Shown in pieces: positions 1 to 6,867 of a stretch of 15,120 nt of DNA. The stretch spans positions 1-15,120 of the forward strand of contig DATEGY010000093.1 in assembly GCA_035279865.1 (NCBI GenBank). Reading direction: 5' to 3'. Within the stretch, counting starts at the first letter, position 1; each line of letters begins with the position of its first letter. A model generated the notes under the pieces. The model was given only the letters and a program-made list of their open reading frames with translations. It did no database searches and was not told the origin of the DNA. Source of the DNA: 40CM-2-70-7 sp035279865 (GTDB taxonomy: Bacteria; Gemmatimonadota; Gemmatimonadetes; Gemmatimonadales; GWC2-71-9). The position numbers and the translations under genes were made by a program.

Positions 1-872
1 TACGGGGGCGCGCTGCGTGATTCCAGCGCGCGCCGGAGCGCGTCGGCCGTCGGCCAACGAGCCTCGGGCTCTTTCTCGAGCGAGCGCATCACGCACGACG
101 CGAGATCCTCGGGACACGTCGGCGACCGATCGACGAGGTTCGGCGCCTGCTCGGTGATCTGCTTCAGCAGGATGCCGGGGACCGTCGGCGCGGAGAACGG
201 CAGCTCGCCGGCGAGCATCTGATAGCCGACCACGCCGAGGCTGTAGATGTCGGAGCGCCCGTCGATTTCGCGATCACCGGCGGCCTGCTCGGGACTCATG
301 TAGTGCGGCGTACCGATCGCGACGCCCGTCGCCGTCAGCGTCCCCGGGCCTGTCGTCGAGGTGAGCGCTTTCGCGATGCCGAAGTCGGTGAGGACCGTGC
401 GGCCGCGACTGCCTTCGAGCAGGATGTTGTCGGGTTTGACGTCGCGATGGACGATGCCGAGTGAATGCGCGGCGCCGAGCGCGTCCACGGTTTCGAGCAT
501 GATGCGGCGGGCTTCTTCGGGTGGCAGCGTGCCCCGGCGCTGGAGCTTGCCGGAGAGGGGCTCACCGTCCACGAAGGCCATGATGAAGTAGACCAGCCCG
601 TCCGGGCCTTCACCGACCGAGAAGATGGGAACGATATGGGGGTGCGACAGCCGGGCCGCGGTTTCCGCCTCCCGCAGGAAGCGGAGCCGGATTTCTTCAC
701 GGAACGCGAGCTCGGGCGGGAGGACCTTGATGGCCACTCGGCGCTTGAGCCGTTCGTCACGGGCGCTGTATACAACGCCCATTCCGCCCCGGCCGATCTC
801 ACTGTCGACCGCATAGGCGGACCCGAGCGCCCGGGTCAGGCGGCCCATTAACGAGTTGTCGTTCTCGCTCAT
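1..872 (-). CDS. Serine/threonine protein kinase, PknB/Hanks type (3' end outside window)
   Basis: Phosphorylates Ser/Thr residues on proteins; in this family usually a membrane-anchored sensor kinase with an N-terminal cytoplasmic catalytic domain. The 290 visible residues hold almost the whole kinase domain: glycine loop GRGGMGVVY (27-34), ATP-binding Lys in VAIK (K48), alpha-C Glu (E67), catalytic HRDVKPDN (141-148), DFG (162-164), activation-segment end MSPEQ (191-195) and structural Asp in GRSDIYS (D207). All catalytic residues are present, so it should be active. The start is the ATG at 872-870, preceded by a GAGGGG stretch; the distance is short, so the ribosome site is only fair. The C-terminal part (transmembrane segment plus a sensor or beta-propeller/TPR domain in many relatives) lies outside the window. 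It is divergent from lon. Family is certain; the target is unknown. Confidence 0.95.
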   Translation of the reverse strand, partial: MSENDNSLMGRLTRALGSAYAVDSEIGRGGMGVVYSARDERLKRRVAIKVLPPELAFREEIRLRFLREAETAARLSHPHIVPIFSVGEGPDGLVYFIMAFVDGEPLSGKLQRRGTLPPEEARRIMLETVDALGAAHSLGIVHRDVKPDNILLEGSRGRTVLTDFGIAKALTSTTGPGTLTATGVAIGTPHYMSPEQAAGDREIDGRSDIYSLGVVGYQMLAGELPFSAPTVPGILLKQITEQAPNLVDRSPTCPEDLASCVMRSLEKEPEARWPTADALRRALESRSAPP

Positions 873-919
873 TCCCCTCAAAAGCCTCTAGTACAGACTC
901 GAAAGATTAGCCCCCCGGG

Positions 920-951
920 ACCGGTACAGCAACCGCCTCTGCCACCGGTAC
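920..951. repeat. Direct repeat of ACCGGTAC in the kinase-lon divergent region
   Basis: The octamer ACCGGTAC occurs at 920-927 and 944-951, 24 bp apart start to start, each with the palindromic core ACCGGT. It lies in the only sizeable non-coding region between the kinase and lon (873-1134), so it could be a paired protein site. A third copy at 1333-1340 is inside lon coding sequence, which weakens the case. The rest of 873-1134 holds the lon promoter and leader; I see no convincing sigma-70 promoter for the kinase. Confidence 0.3.
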
Positions 952-1072
952 TTACAACACGCTTCACCGCCGAAGTGGCCGCTCCGGGCACATCTCCAGG
1001 CGTGGTTCGGCAGGCTCTGCCTGTTTGGCCGGGTGAAGAGGGAACGGCCAGAGCTAAAGCGTGGTTTTCCCC

Positions 1073-1089
1073 TTGGCACGGTGGATGCA
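1073..1089 (+). promoter_or_regulatory. Putative sigma-54 (-24/-12) promoter of lon
   Basis: The sequence TTGGCACGGTGGATGCA matches the sigma-54 consensus TTGGCACG-N4-TTGCA at every fixed base except one (A for the first T of TTGC). The invariant GG (1075-1076) and GC (1087-1088) are exactly 10 bases apart, as RpoN requires. The predicted transcript start near 1100 leaves a leader of about 35 nt before the lon ATG at 1135. Sigma-54 promoters need an upstream activator; I cannot identify its binding site, although the ACCGGTAC repeats lie 120-170 bp upstream. No rpoN gene is in the window. Confidence 0.55.
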
Positions 1090-1100
1090 CCTACGGGTGC
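1087..1100 (+). other. Small hairpin with UACG loop at the lon promoter/leader boundary
   Basis: GCACC-TACG-GGTGC forms a perfect 5-bp stem closed by a UACG loop (cUACGg), an unusually stable tetraloop in RNA. It overlaps the -12 element. It would be in RNA only if transcription starts upstream of the sigma-54-like site, so it could instead be a DNA operator half-site pair or chance. Confidence 0.3.
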
Positions 1101-1121
1101 CCAGCCACTCTCTCAAAAAAT

Positions 1122-1125
1122 GGAG
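1122..1125 (+). promoter_or_regulatory. Shine-Dalgarno GGAG that sets the lon start
   Basis: GGAG lies 9 nt upstream of the ATG at 1135 and overlaps the in-frame ATG at 1120. This supports 1135 as the true start, giving the N-terminus MYERLTLPVLPLREMV typical of Lon. Confidence 0.65.
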
Positions 1126-1134
1126 TCGATAGCG

Positions 1135-3558
1135 ATGTACGAGCGTCTGACGCTTCCAGTTTTGCCCCTGCGCGAAATGGTCCTCTTCCCCGGCGTGTCC
1201 CAGCCCATCGGGGCCGGCCGGCCAGCGACCCTTCGCGCCATCGAAGCTGCATTGAAGAGCCAGTCGCACCTGATCTTCGCCGTCTCTCAGCGCGAAAACG
1301 TGGATCAGGTGACGCCGGGGATTCTCTATACCACCGGTACCATCGCGAAAATCAGCCAGATCCAGCGCGGTATCGGGGGCGTCCAGTTGATGCTCCACGG
1401 CGAGGTCCGCGGAACGGCGCTGCACTACCAGGAGGCGTCCGGGCACCTCGAAGCCGTGGTTCGTGAGGCAACCGACCTCCCCCCGTTGGATGAGCAGAAC
1501 CAGGCCTTCGTTGCGCTGTATCGGGAGGCCCGGGAGCGGGCCAGCGATCTGGGCCGGAAATCGGGTCTTCCCGAGGATGTGGTCAAGCAGGTTCTGGACG
1601 GCGTGAACGAACCAGGCCGGTTCGCGGATCTGGTGGCCGCGTACCTCGAGATCAAGTCGAGCGAGCGGCAAAGCCTGCTCGAGACCCTGGGGGTGGAGGA
1701 CCGGCTCCGCCGGGTGCTGGTGCACGTCCAGCGGCAGATCGGCATGCTCGATGCGCAGGAGGACATCAAGTCCCAGGTGCAGGAGGAGCTGGGAGAGCGG
1801 CAGCGCGAGATGTACCTCCGCGAGCAGCTCAAGGCGATTCACAAGGAGCTGGGGGACGAAGACGAAGCCGGCGACGCGGACGAGCTGCGGAAGCGGCTGG
1901 CCGCGCTCGAGCTTCCCGAAGCGGCCCGGAAGGAAGTGGACCGCGAGCTGCTCCGGATGGAGCGGGCGAACAAGGACTCGATGGAGGGCCAGGTCATCCG
2001 GACGTATCTCGAAACCGTCGCCGAGCTCCCCTGGAACAAGCGGTCCGAAGAGTCGCTCGACCTGGAGCGCGCCGCGACGGTGCTCGAAGAAGACCACTTC
2101 GGTCTGCAGGAAGTGAAGGACCAGGTCCTCGAGTTTCTCGCGGTGAGAAAGCTCAGGCTCGCAACGCCCGACGCGCAGTCGAAGGGGAACGAGGACGACA
2201 AGCAGGCGAAGGGTCCGATCCTCTTGTTCATCGGACCGCCGGGAGTCGGCAAGACCTCGATTGCCAAGTCCATCGCCCGTGCGATGGGCCGCCCGTACGT
2301 GCGGATCTCCCTTGGTGGCGCGCGGGACGAAGCGGACATCCGGGGCCACCGGCGCACCTACGTCGGCGCCATGCCGGGACGCATCATCCAGGGCATGAAG
2401 CAGGCGGGGGCCAAGAACCCCGTGTTCCTGCTCGACGAAGTCGACAAGCTCGGCGTCTCGTTCCAGGGCGACCCCGCCTCGGCGCTGCTCGAGGTGCTCG
2501 ATCCGGCCCAGAACGACAGCTTCACGGACCACTATCTGGGCGTGCCGTTCGACCTGTCCGAGGTGCTGTTCATCGCGACGGCGAACTTCCCCCAGAACAT
2601 TCCGGGCCCGCTGATGGACCGGATGGAAACGGTCACGTTCGCAGGGTACACCGAACGGGAGAAGCAGGAGATCGCCCGCCGGTACCTGATTCCCCGCCAG
2701 CTCCAGGAAAATGGGCTGACCGCGGAGCAGCTCACCATCACGGATGATGCGCTGCAGGCTGTGATTTCGAGCTACACCCGCGAGGCCGGGGTCCGGCAGC
2801 TCGAGCGCGAGATCGGGAAGGTCGGCCGGAAGGCGGCCCGGAAGATCGCCGGGAAAGAAGCGTCGATCGTGAACGTCACGGCGGCGGACGTGCCGGCGTT
2901 GATCGGGCGGCCGAAGGTCCATCCCGAGCGGAAAGCGGGGGCGGACGATGTGGGCGTGGCGACGGGGATGTACTACACCCCCGTGGGCGGCGACATCATG
3001 TTCGTCGAAGCCAGCGTCATGCGCGGGAAGGGCGAATTGACCCTCACGGGACAGCTCGGAGATGTGATGAAGGAATCGGCTCGCGCGGCGTGGACGTACG
3101 CCAAGTCCCACGCGGACTCCCTGGGGATTCCGGCAGGCCGCCTGCAGGATTCCGACGTCCACGTGCACGTTCCCGCGGGCGCGATCCCGAAGGATGGCCC
3201 GTCGGCGGGCGTCACCATGGCTACGGCACTGGTGTCGGCGCTGTCCGGCAGACCGGCGCGCCACGACCTGGCCATGACCGGCGAAGTGACGCTCCGCGGG
3301 AAAGTGCTGCCCATCGGCGGGGTCAAGGAGAAGGTGCTGGGCGCGGTCCGCGCCGGCATTCAGACCATCATCCTGCCCAAGGAGAATGGCCGGGACCTGG
3401 AGGACCTTCCGGCTGAGGTTCGCCAGACGCTCGAGGTCCATCTGGTGTCGGACCTGGGCGAGGTGCTGAGCCTGGCGCTGCGGGGAGCCCGGTTCGAGGC
3501 GGGTCACCTGGTGTTCGAGGGTGACGCGCCGAAGGAACCGAAGATGGTCGGTCGCTAA
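1135..3558 (+). CDS. lon: ATP-dependent Lon protease (endopeptidase La)
   Basis: Cytoplasmic AAA+ serine protease that unfolds and degrades misfolded and regulatory proteins as a hexamer. The 807-residue protein has the usual bacterial LonA length and order: N-terminal LON substrate domain (about 1-195), coiled linker (about 200-300), AAA+ module with Walker A GPPGVGKT (367-374) and Walker B VFLLDE (430-435), then the protease domain. Its Ser-Lys dyad is complete: S690 in DGPSAG and K733 in GGVKEK, 43 residues apart as in E. coli S679/K722. The start at 1135 is chosen for its Shine-Dalgarno and family N-terminus; ATGs at 1120 and 1033 are in frame but less likely, and 1033 lies upstream of the predicted promoter. 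It converges on the tetR-type gene with a 10-bp gap. A sigma-54-like promoter suggests activator-dependent expression. Confidence 0.98.
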   Translation: MYERLTLPVLPLREMVLFPGVSQPIGAGRPATLRAIEAALKSQSHLIFAVSQRENVDQVTPGILYTTGTIAKISQIQRGIGGVQLMLHGEVRGTALHYQEASGHLEAVVREATDLPPLDEQNQAFVALYREARERASDLGRKSGLPEDVVKQVLDGVNEPGRFADLVAAYLEIKSSERQSLLETLGVEDRLRRVLVHVQRQIGMLDAQEDIKSQVQEELGERQREMYLREQLKAIHKELGDEDEAGDADELRKRLAALELPEAARKEVDRELLRMERANKDSMEGQVIRTYLETVAELPWNKRSEESLDLERAATVLEEDHFGLQEVKDQVLEFLAVRKLRLATPDAQSKGNEDDKQAKGPILLFIGPPGVGKTSIAKSIARAMGRPYVRISLGGARDEADIRGHRRTYVGAMPGRIIQGMKQAGAKNPVFLLDEVDKLGVSFQGDPASALLEVLDPAQNDSFTDHYLGVPFDLSEVLFIATANFPQNIPGPLMDRMETVTFAGYTEREKQEIARRYLIPRQLQENGLTAEQLTITDDALQAVISSYTREAGVRQLEREIGKVGRKAARKIAGKEASIVNVTAADVPALIGRPKVHPERKAGADDVGVATGMYYTPVGGDIMFVEASVMRGKGELTLTGQLGDVMKESARAAWTYAKSHADSLGIPAGRLQDSDVHVHVPAGAIPKDGPSAGVTMATALVSALSGRPARHDLAMTGEVTLRGKVLPIGGVKEKVLGAVRAGIQTIILPKENGRDLEDLPAEVRQTLEVHLVSDLGEVLSLALRGARFEAGHLVFEGDAPKEPKMVGR

Positions 3559-3568
3559 AGCACAGGCG

Positions 3569-4162
3569 CTAACGGGCGGCGACGCCCGCGACGAGAAGCC
3601 GGATGGCGCCCTCGCGCCAGCGCTGCCGGAGCGCGGGTTCATCCATGGCGAGTGAGGGCGCGCTGGCCGAGACCATCGATTCGAGATTCAGGAATCCCAC
3701 CATCAGTACCAGGGCTTGAGCCGCGGTCAGGTGCGGGTCGACATCGTCCCGCACCTGACCGAGGCCCTGCCCTTCCGCCAGCAGCACGACCAGCCGTTTG
3801 ACCACCGGAGCGAAGGGTGCGATGTCCACGCGTCCCGCACGCGCGAGGAGTGAGACCAGCTCGGGGTGCGAGGCAAAGTAGGTGTAGAGGAGATCCAGAG
3901 AGCGTTCGAGACGGTCGAGGGAGCGTCCGCCGGTGGCGGTGAGGCCTGAGAGGGCTTGCTCGAGGTCGGCAGCCGCCCGGCCGAGCACGGCGCGAAAAAG
4001 ACCGGCCTTTGATTGGTAGTAGTAGAACAGGAGTTGCTTGTTGACCCCAGCCGATCGGGCAATCCGGTCCACGCGGGCCGCGTCAAAGCCCTCGCGGGCA
4101 AACTCCAGCTGCGCCGAATCGATGATCCGTAAGGCTCTGCTGTTATTGAGCTTGTGCTTCAT
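3569..4162 (-). CDS. TetR/AcrR-family transcriptional regulator
   Basis: A 197-residue one-component repressor-type protein. The N-terminal helix-turn-helix is clear: ILDSA-like helix 1 (IIDSAQLEFAREGFDAARV, 13-31), recognition region IARSAGVNKQLLFYYYQSKAGLFRAV (about 34-59) with the family FYYYxSKxGLF signature. The remaining all-helical part is the ligand-binding and dimer domain, ending in a LVLMVGFLNLES stretch. It starts 35 bp downstream of the stop of the lipoprotein hydrolase on the same strand, but has its own AT-rich promoter overlapped by a perfect inverted repeat, so it is probably autoregulated. It may also control the hydrolase cluster or the convergent lon side. No usual Shine-Dalgarno precedes the ATG (TTTGACCA), consistent with a leaderless or near-leaderless mRNA. 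Ligand unknown. Confidence 0.93.
   Translation of the reverse strand: MKHKLNNSRALRIIDSAQLEFAREGFDAARVDRIARSAGVNKQLLFYYYQSKAGLFRAVLGRAAADLEQALSGLTATGGRSLDRLERSLDLLYTYFASHPELVSLLARAGRVDIAPFAPVVKRLVVLLAEGQGLGQVRDDVDPHLTAAQALVLMVGFLNLESMVSASAPSLAMDEPALRQRWREGAIRLLVAGVAAR
3573..3588. terminator. GC-rich hairpin with GCGA loop at the lon/tetR convergent junction
   Basis: CGGGCG-GCGA-CGCCCG is a perfect 6-bp stem with a GNRA-type loop, 15 bp after the lon stop and inside the 3' end of the tetR-type gene. There is no U-tract on either side, so it is not a classical intrinsic terminator. It may stall polymerase or protect 3' ends at this tight convergent junction, or be chance in GC-rich coding sequence. 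Confidence 0.3.
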
Positions 4163-4168
4163 TGGTCA

Positions 4169-4196
4169 AATATATCAACCATTGAGTTGATATCAA
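4169..4196 (-). promoter_or_regulatory. Sigma-70-type promoter of the tetR-family gene
   Basis: On the minus strand, TTGATA (4196-4191) is 16 bp from TATATT (4174-4169), each 5 of 6 to the -35 and -10 consensus. The predicted transcript start is at or within a few bases of the ATG at 4162, with no ribosome site between. The -35 box starts two bases after the hydrolase stop codon (4198). Confidence 0.6.
4172..4193. promoter_or_regulatory. Probable TetR-family operator (perfect 8-bp inverted repeat)
   Basis: ATATCAAC-CATTGA-GTTGATAT: perfect 8-bp arms with a 6-bp spacer. It lies between the -35 and -10 boxes of the tetR-type gene, in an AT-rich island surrounded by GC-rich DNA. Position, symmetry and size fit an autorepression operator for the adjacent regulator; the protein-site match is inferred. 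Confidence 0.7.
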
Positions 4197-4197
4197 T

Positions 4198-5133
4198 CTA
4201 CATCATTGCAACGTTCGGAGGGGGCTTGGGAAGCCCTTGCTGCAGGAAAGCAATCAGAGACTTGAGCAGGGAGGCGGGGTCTTCGTCCGGCAGGTCATGC
4301 CCCACGCCGGGCACCAGGACAAAGGCAGCCCTCGGCAACGAGGCAGCCATCTCCTCCCCGATACCGGGGGGGATCCAGAAGTCCCGGGACCCCCACATCA
4401 CCAGGGTGGGTACGGAGATGGAGTCGATCCTTCCCTTCAGGGCGGTAAAGTCGAACTCGCGGGCCACGCCGGCCAGGGTCCTCCCAAAATCTTCCGTCCC
4501 GACCGGACCGTAGTACTGATCCACTTCCTCCTGGGTCATTCGACTCGGAACTCCGAAGGTGGAACGCAGGGCTTTCTCGACGCTGCCGCGACCCCTCAGG
4601 CCCCCCACCAAGCGCCCCACCAGCGGGGCCCGGGCCAGGCGGGTCAGCAGTGGAAGGTGAGTGCCGAGCCCCGCGGCGTCGATGAGGACGAGGCCCCGCA
4701 CCCTCGCCGGCGCACGCAACGTCGCGAGTCCGGCGATTTCTCCGCCCATCGAGTGCCCCACCAGGACCACGTCGGACAGGTGCAGGGAGTCGAGGAAGTG
4801 CACCGTCAAAGACGCGTAGTCGCCGGCGCGGTACCCCGACTTCGGCCGGTCCGACCCTCCGAAGCCGCGGTTGTCGAACGCCACCACGTGAAAGCCCGCT
4901 GCTGCGACGGGCCCGATGATGTCCCGCCACGTGTAGATCGACGCACCGAGCCCGTGGAGAAACACCACCGCTGGTCCGGTCCCCATCTCGACGTATCGGA
5001 TCCGGGTGCCATCGACCGTGACGTACTTGGGCTGAAGCGAAGTGCCGGCGGGATACCAGCTGGCTTCCGGAATCGGCGCCGCCCGGCACGCGGCCACGAT
5101 CCCCAGAAAGCCCAGTAACGGCAGGCGTTTCAC
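4198..5133 (-). CDS. Lipoprotein alpha/beta hydrolase
   Basis: A 311-residue predicted serine hydrolase (esterase, lipase or epoxide/haloalkane-hydrolase fold; substrate unknown), exported and lipid-anchored. The GTG start at 5133 gives a signal peptide MKRLPLLGFLGIVAAC with lipobox VAAC (C16). Fold landmarks: oxyanion-loop HG in FLHGLGAS (60-61), DNRGFGGSD (87-95), nucleophile S128 in GHSMGG, acid D251 in WGSRDFW, base H279 in GVGHDLPDE; the triad is complete. The GTG overlaps the TGA of the upstream TrmB-type gene as GTGA (5130-5133), which strongly supports this start over an in-frame upstream start at 5181 and implies translational coupling. It is followed by the tetR-type gene. The Pro-rich tail after residue 300 is unremarkable. 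Confidence 0.92.
   Translation of the reverse strand: MKRLPLLGFLGIVAACRAAPIPEASWYPAGTSLQPKYVTVDGTRIRYVEMGTGPAVVFLHGLGASIYTWRDIIGPVAAAGFHVVAFDNRGFGGSDRPKSGYRAGDYASLTVHFLDSLHLSDVVLVGHSMGGEIAGLATLRAPARVRGLVLIDAAGLGTHLPLLTRLARAPLVGRLVGGLRGRGSVEKALRSTFGVPSRMTQEEVDQYYGPVGTEDFGRTLAGVAREFDFTALKGRIDSISVPTLVMWGSRDFWIPPGIGEEMAASLPRAAFVLVPGVGHDLPDEDPASLLKSLIAFLQQGLPKPPPNVAMM
5130..5133 (-). other. GTGA stop/start overlap coupling the TrmB-type regulator to the hydrolase
   Basis: On the minus strand the regulator's TGA (5132-5130) and the hydrolase's GTG (5133-5131) share bases. Such 4-bp overlaps are typical of translationally coupled operon genes and fix the hydrolase start. Confidence 0.75.
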
Positions 5134-5780
5134 TGGACTGCCGCTCTCCCGATCTGGACCAGGAGCGGATGCGCACTCCACATCGCGGTCATCACATCCC
5201 CGCTCCCCGAAGCTGAAAACACGCGGGCCTCATCGATCAGGAGAATGGTCGGCGTGTCCGCGGATACCGACCCCTGGGCCAGTGACTCCGGGTCCTCGGC
5301 GTCACCGGCGATCCGGACACTGAGGACCGCCCGGGCCGAAGCCCGCCGCCAGGCGGGCAGCGACGGACGCCACAGCTCCGCCCCCACCGTGCCCTTCACG
5401 CTCCGCTCGGTTCGCGCCACCAGCTGCTGCAACGCATTCACCGTACCCCGCACACCCTCGGCGCTATGAATCGTGGGCTCCGCGCTTCCCACCGCGCCTT
5501 CGAGCGCCCGGGCGAGGCGGTCGAGCGCCTGCCCCTGGGATGCCGCGACCCTGGCCACCAGCCCCGAGGGATCCGCGGGGCGGAATTGAGCCGGGCGCCC
5601 GGCGGAAGTCGCTGCTCCCCGGGTCACCAGCCCCTCGAGGGCCGCGTAGGCGTTGGCGCGCGCCAGCCGGCAGGCGCGCGCCACCGCGTAGCCCGTACTG
5701 GGGCCAAGGCGGAGCAACGATGCGTAGACGAGTGACTCGGTGGGGGTAAAGCCGAAGGGAGTGAGGTCGATCGAGGTCAT
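5130..5780 (-). CDS. TrmB-type winged-helix transcriptional regulator
   Basis: A 216-residue protein. Residues about 8-72 look like a TrmB/MarR-like winged helix: FGFTPTESLVYASLLRLGPSTGYAVA, then RANAYAALEGLVTRGAA (recognition helix and wing) and GRPAQFRPADPSGL. A helical linker (about 75-105) and a C-terminal domain (about 108-216, including LLIDEARVFSASG) resemble the effector half of TrmB-like regulators. Family members sense small molecules, often sugars, but this one's ligand is unknown. It is read with the hydrolase (GTGA overlap), so they probably act in one process. Its ATG lies inside a 48-bp palindrome shared with the 3' end of the upstream gene, suggesting autoregulation. The upstream ribosome site is weak (TTAGG 10 nt before ATG). 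Family assignment is good, the biological role open. Confidence 0.85.
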   Translation of the reverse strand: MTSIDLTPFGFTPTESLVYASLLRLGPSTGYAVARACRLARANAYAALEGLVTRGAATSAGRPAQFRPADPSGLVARVAASQGQALDRLARALEGAVGSAEPTIHSAEGVRGTVNALQQLVARTERSVKGTVGAELWRPSLPAWRRASARAVLSVRIAGDAEDPESLAQGSVSADTPTILLIDEARVFSASGSGDVMTAMWSAHPLLVQIGRAAVQ

Positions 5781-5817
5781 TTAGTAGTAGCCTAAGCTAC
5801 CACTAAATGACCTCGAT
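5770..5817. promoter_or_regulatory. 48-bp near-perfect palindrome across the toroid-gene stop and TrmB-gene start
   Basis: Outer arms ATCGAGGTCATTTAGT (5770-5785) and ACTAAATGACCTCGAT (5802-5817) are perfect 16-bp complements. After one A/C mismatch, GTAGC (5787-5791) pairs with GCTAC (5796-5800) around CTAA. The element holds both the stop codon of the upstream gene (5805-5803) and the ATG of the TrmB-type gene (5780-5778). As DNA it is a strong candidate operator for a dimeric or tetrameric regulator, most simply the adjacent TrmB-type protein. As RNA read from the upstream gene it would fold into a long hairpin burying the start codon. Confidence 0.75.
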
Positions 5818-6867
5818 GGGGAGCCCCATGAGCCTCGCGATCAAGGCAAGCCGAAAGGTGACGTCCGTCTGCCGCTGAGCCGGGCTCTTCCCCGCTCCTT
5901 CGAGCGGGAAGTAATGACTGATTACCGGGCTCTCGGTCTTCGGCAGGGAACGGAGGGCCTTCGGGGTCCAGATGCCCTGGTCGTCGCACTCCGAGAACAG
6001 TCGCGCCAGCACCTTGGACGCCGAGGGGATCTGGCGAACCAATCCCAGCCGGGCGAGGAGCTCCAGCCAGTACACCGCGAACGGCACGTCCGGAATGTGG
6101 CCATGCGCGTCGGCGCGGAGGGGGTCTCCCATCACCACGAAGATGGGGGGCAGGACCTTCTTGCCCGCCAGCTGGAAGAAGGCCCGCTTGGGCGCAGGGG
6201 TCGAGAAGTACGTCCCCAGGCGCTCGACGAAGCCCGACCGCTCCCGCTGCAGAGCCGGCAGAAAGGCCAGCATTTCCATGGCGAAGAACGAAGGCGGCAT
6301 GGCTTCAGGTTCGACCACCGTCTTGCCCTGCGCCTTCTTGAAGGGCTTCTCGAGCAGCGGGCTTCTCAAGTACGTCGAGATCCCGTTCAGGATGTTATGC
6401 GCTGCCCCGCGGAGGCGGGGGTCCTCGCCGCGGGAAGCGCGGGCGAGCGCAGCGGCCGAGGCCTCGCGGCCGAGATTACGGGCCCACATGCCCAGACCGG
6501 GATCGGTCTTGGCGGGCCGCTGAAACTCCACGAGCAGAGTGGGATCGGGGTCCCGGGAGAGGAGCCGGAACAGAAAGCGGTCCGCGATCCGGAAGACGCG
6601 CTCGTCGGGGGACCATCCCATTTCCAGCAGATGGCGGTACTGCGTGATGGTCCCGGCCTCGGTCCACCCGAAGGTCTTGCTGGCCCCGGGCGCGAGAAGA
6701 TTCGGCCCCCACAGGCCGGTGTCCTTCTGCTTCCGGGCGATGGCCTGAGCCGGTTTGTACGCCGCTGCGAGCTTCGCCAGTTCGGCCAAACGCTCCGGAT
6801 CCCGGGAGCCTTCGGGTGCCGCCTCCGCCAGTGCCCGATACTGAATGGGCGAGCTGGCGGCTTCCAT
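5803..6867 (-). CDS. Hypothetical helical-repeat protein, prenyltransferase/squalene-cyclase-toroid-like
   Basis: A 354-residue protein with no signal peptide or membrane segment. I do not recognise a precise family. Its pattern (SPIQYRALAE near the N-terminus, GLWGPN at 51-56, TITQYRHLLEMGW at 73-85, then repeated helical pairs such as RGAAHNILNGISTYL) resembles alpha/alpha-toroid proteins of the prenyltransferase/squalene-oxidase-repeat type. I see no obvious catalytic motif, so an enzyme role is not claimed. The ATG at 6867 has no clear Shine-Dalgarno, and the frame stays open and plausible upstream to the TGA at 6939-6937 (HRLPLSWLMEAA), suggesting the real start may be a non-ATG codon, for example CTG at 6909 with GGAG 6 nt before it. 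It ends in the 48-bp palindrome, 22 bp before the TrmB-type ATG, and is probably the first gene of the cluster. Confidence 0.7.
   Translation of the reverse strand: MEAASSPIQYRALAEAAPEGSRDPERLAELAKLAAAYKPAQAIARKQKDTGLWGPNLLAPGASKTFGWTEAGTITQYRHLLEMGWSPDERVFRIADRFLFRLLSRDPDPTLLVEFQRPAKTDPGLGMWARNLGREASAAALARASRGEDPRLRGAAHNILNGISTYLRSPLLEKPFKKAQGKTVVEPEAMPPSFFAMEMLAFLPALQRERSGFVERLGTYFSTPAPKRAFFQLAGKKVLPPIFVVMGDPLRADAHGHIPDVPFAVYWLELLARLGLVRQIPSASKVLARLFSECDDQGIWTPKALRSLPKTESPVISHYFPLEGAGKSPAQRQTDVTFRLALIARLMGLPIEVI

Noticed and set aside
1033..1134. N-terminal extension of Lon from the ATG at 1033
   Set aside because: The added 34 residues do not look like Lon, have no clear ribosome site, and lie upstream of or across the predicted promoter. 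The ATG at 1135 has a well-spaced GGAG.
1054..3642. 862-codon open frame antisense to lon
   Set aside because: A product of high-GC codon bias opposite a well-conserved gene. Its translation is His/Arg/Leu-rich with no domain pattern.
4237..5118. Long plus-strand frame opposite the lipoprotein hydrolase
   Set aside because: Low-complexity Arg/Gly/Pro/His-rich translation, antisense to a gene with a complete catalytic triad.
5134..5181. Start of the hydrolase at 5181 instead of 5133
   Set aside because: It would put a charged non-signal stretch before the lipoprotein signal and overlap the regulator gene by 52 bp. The GTG with GTGA overlap explains the data better.
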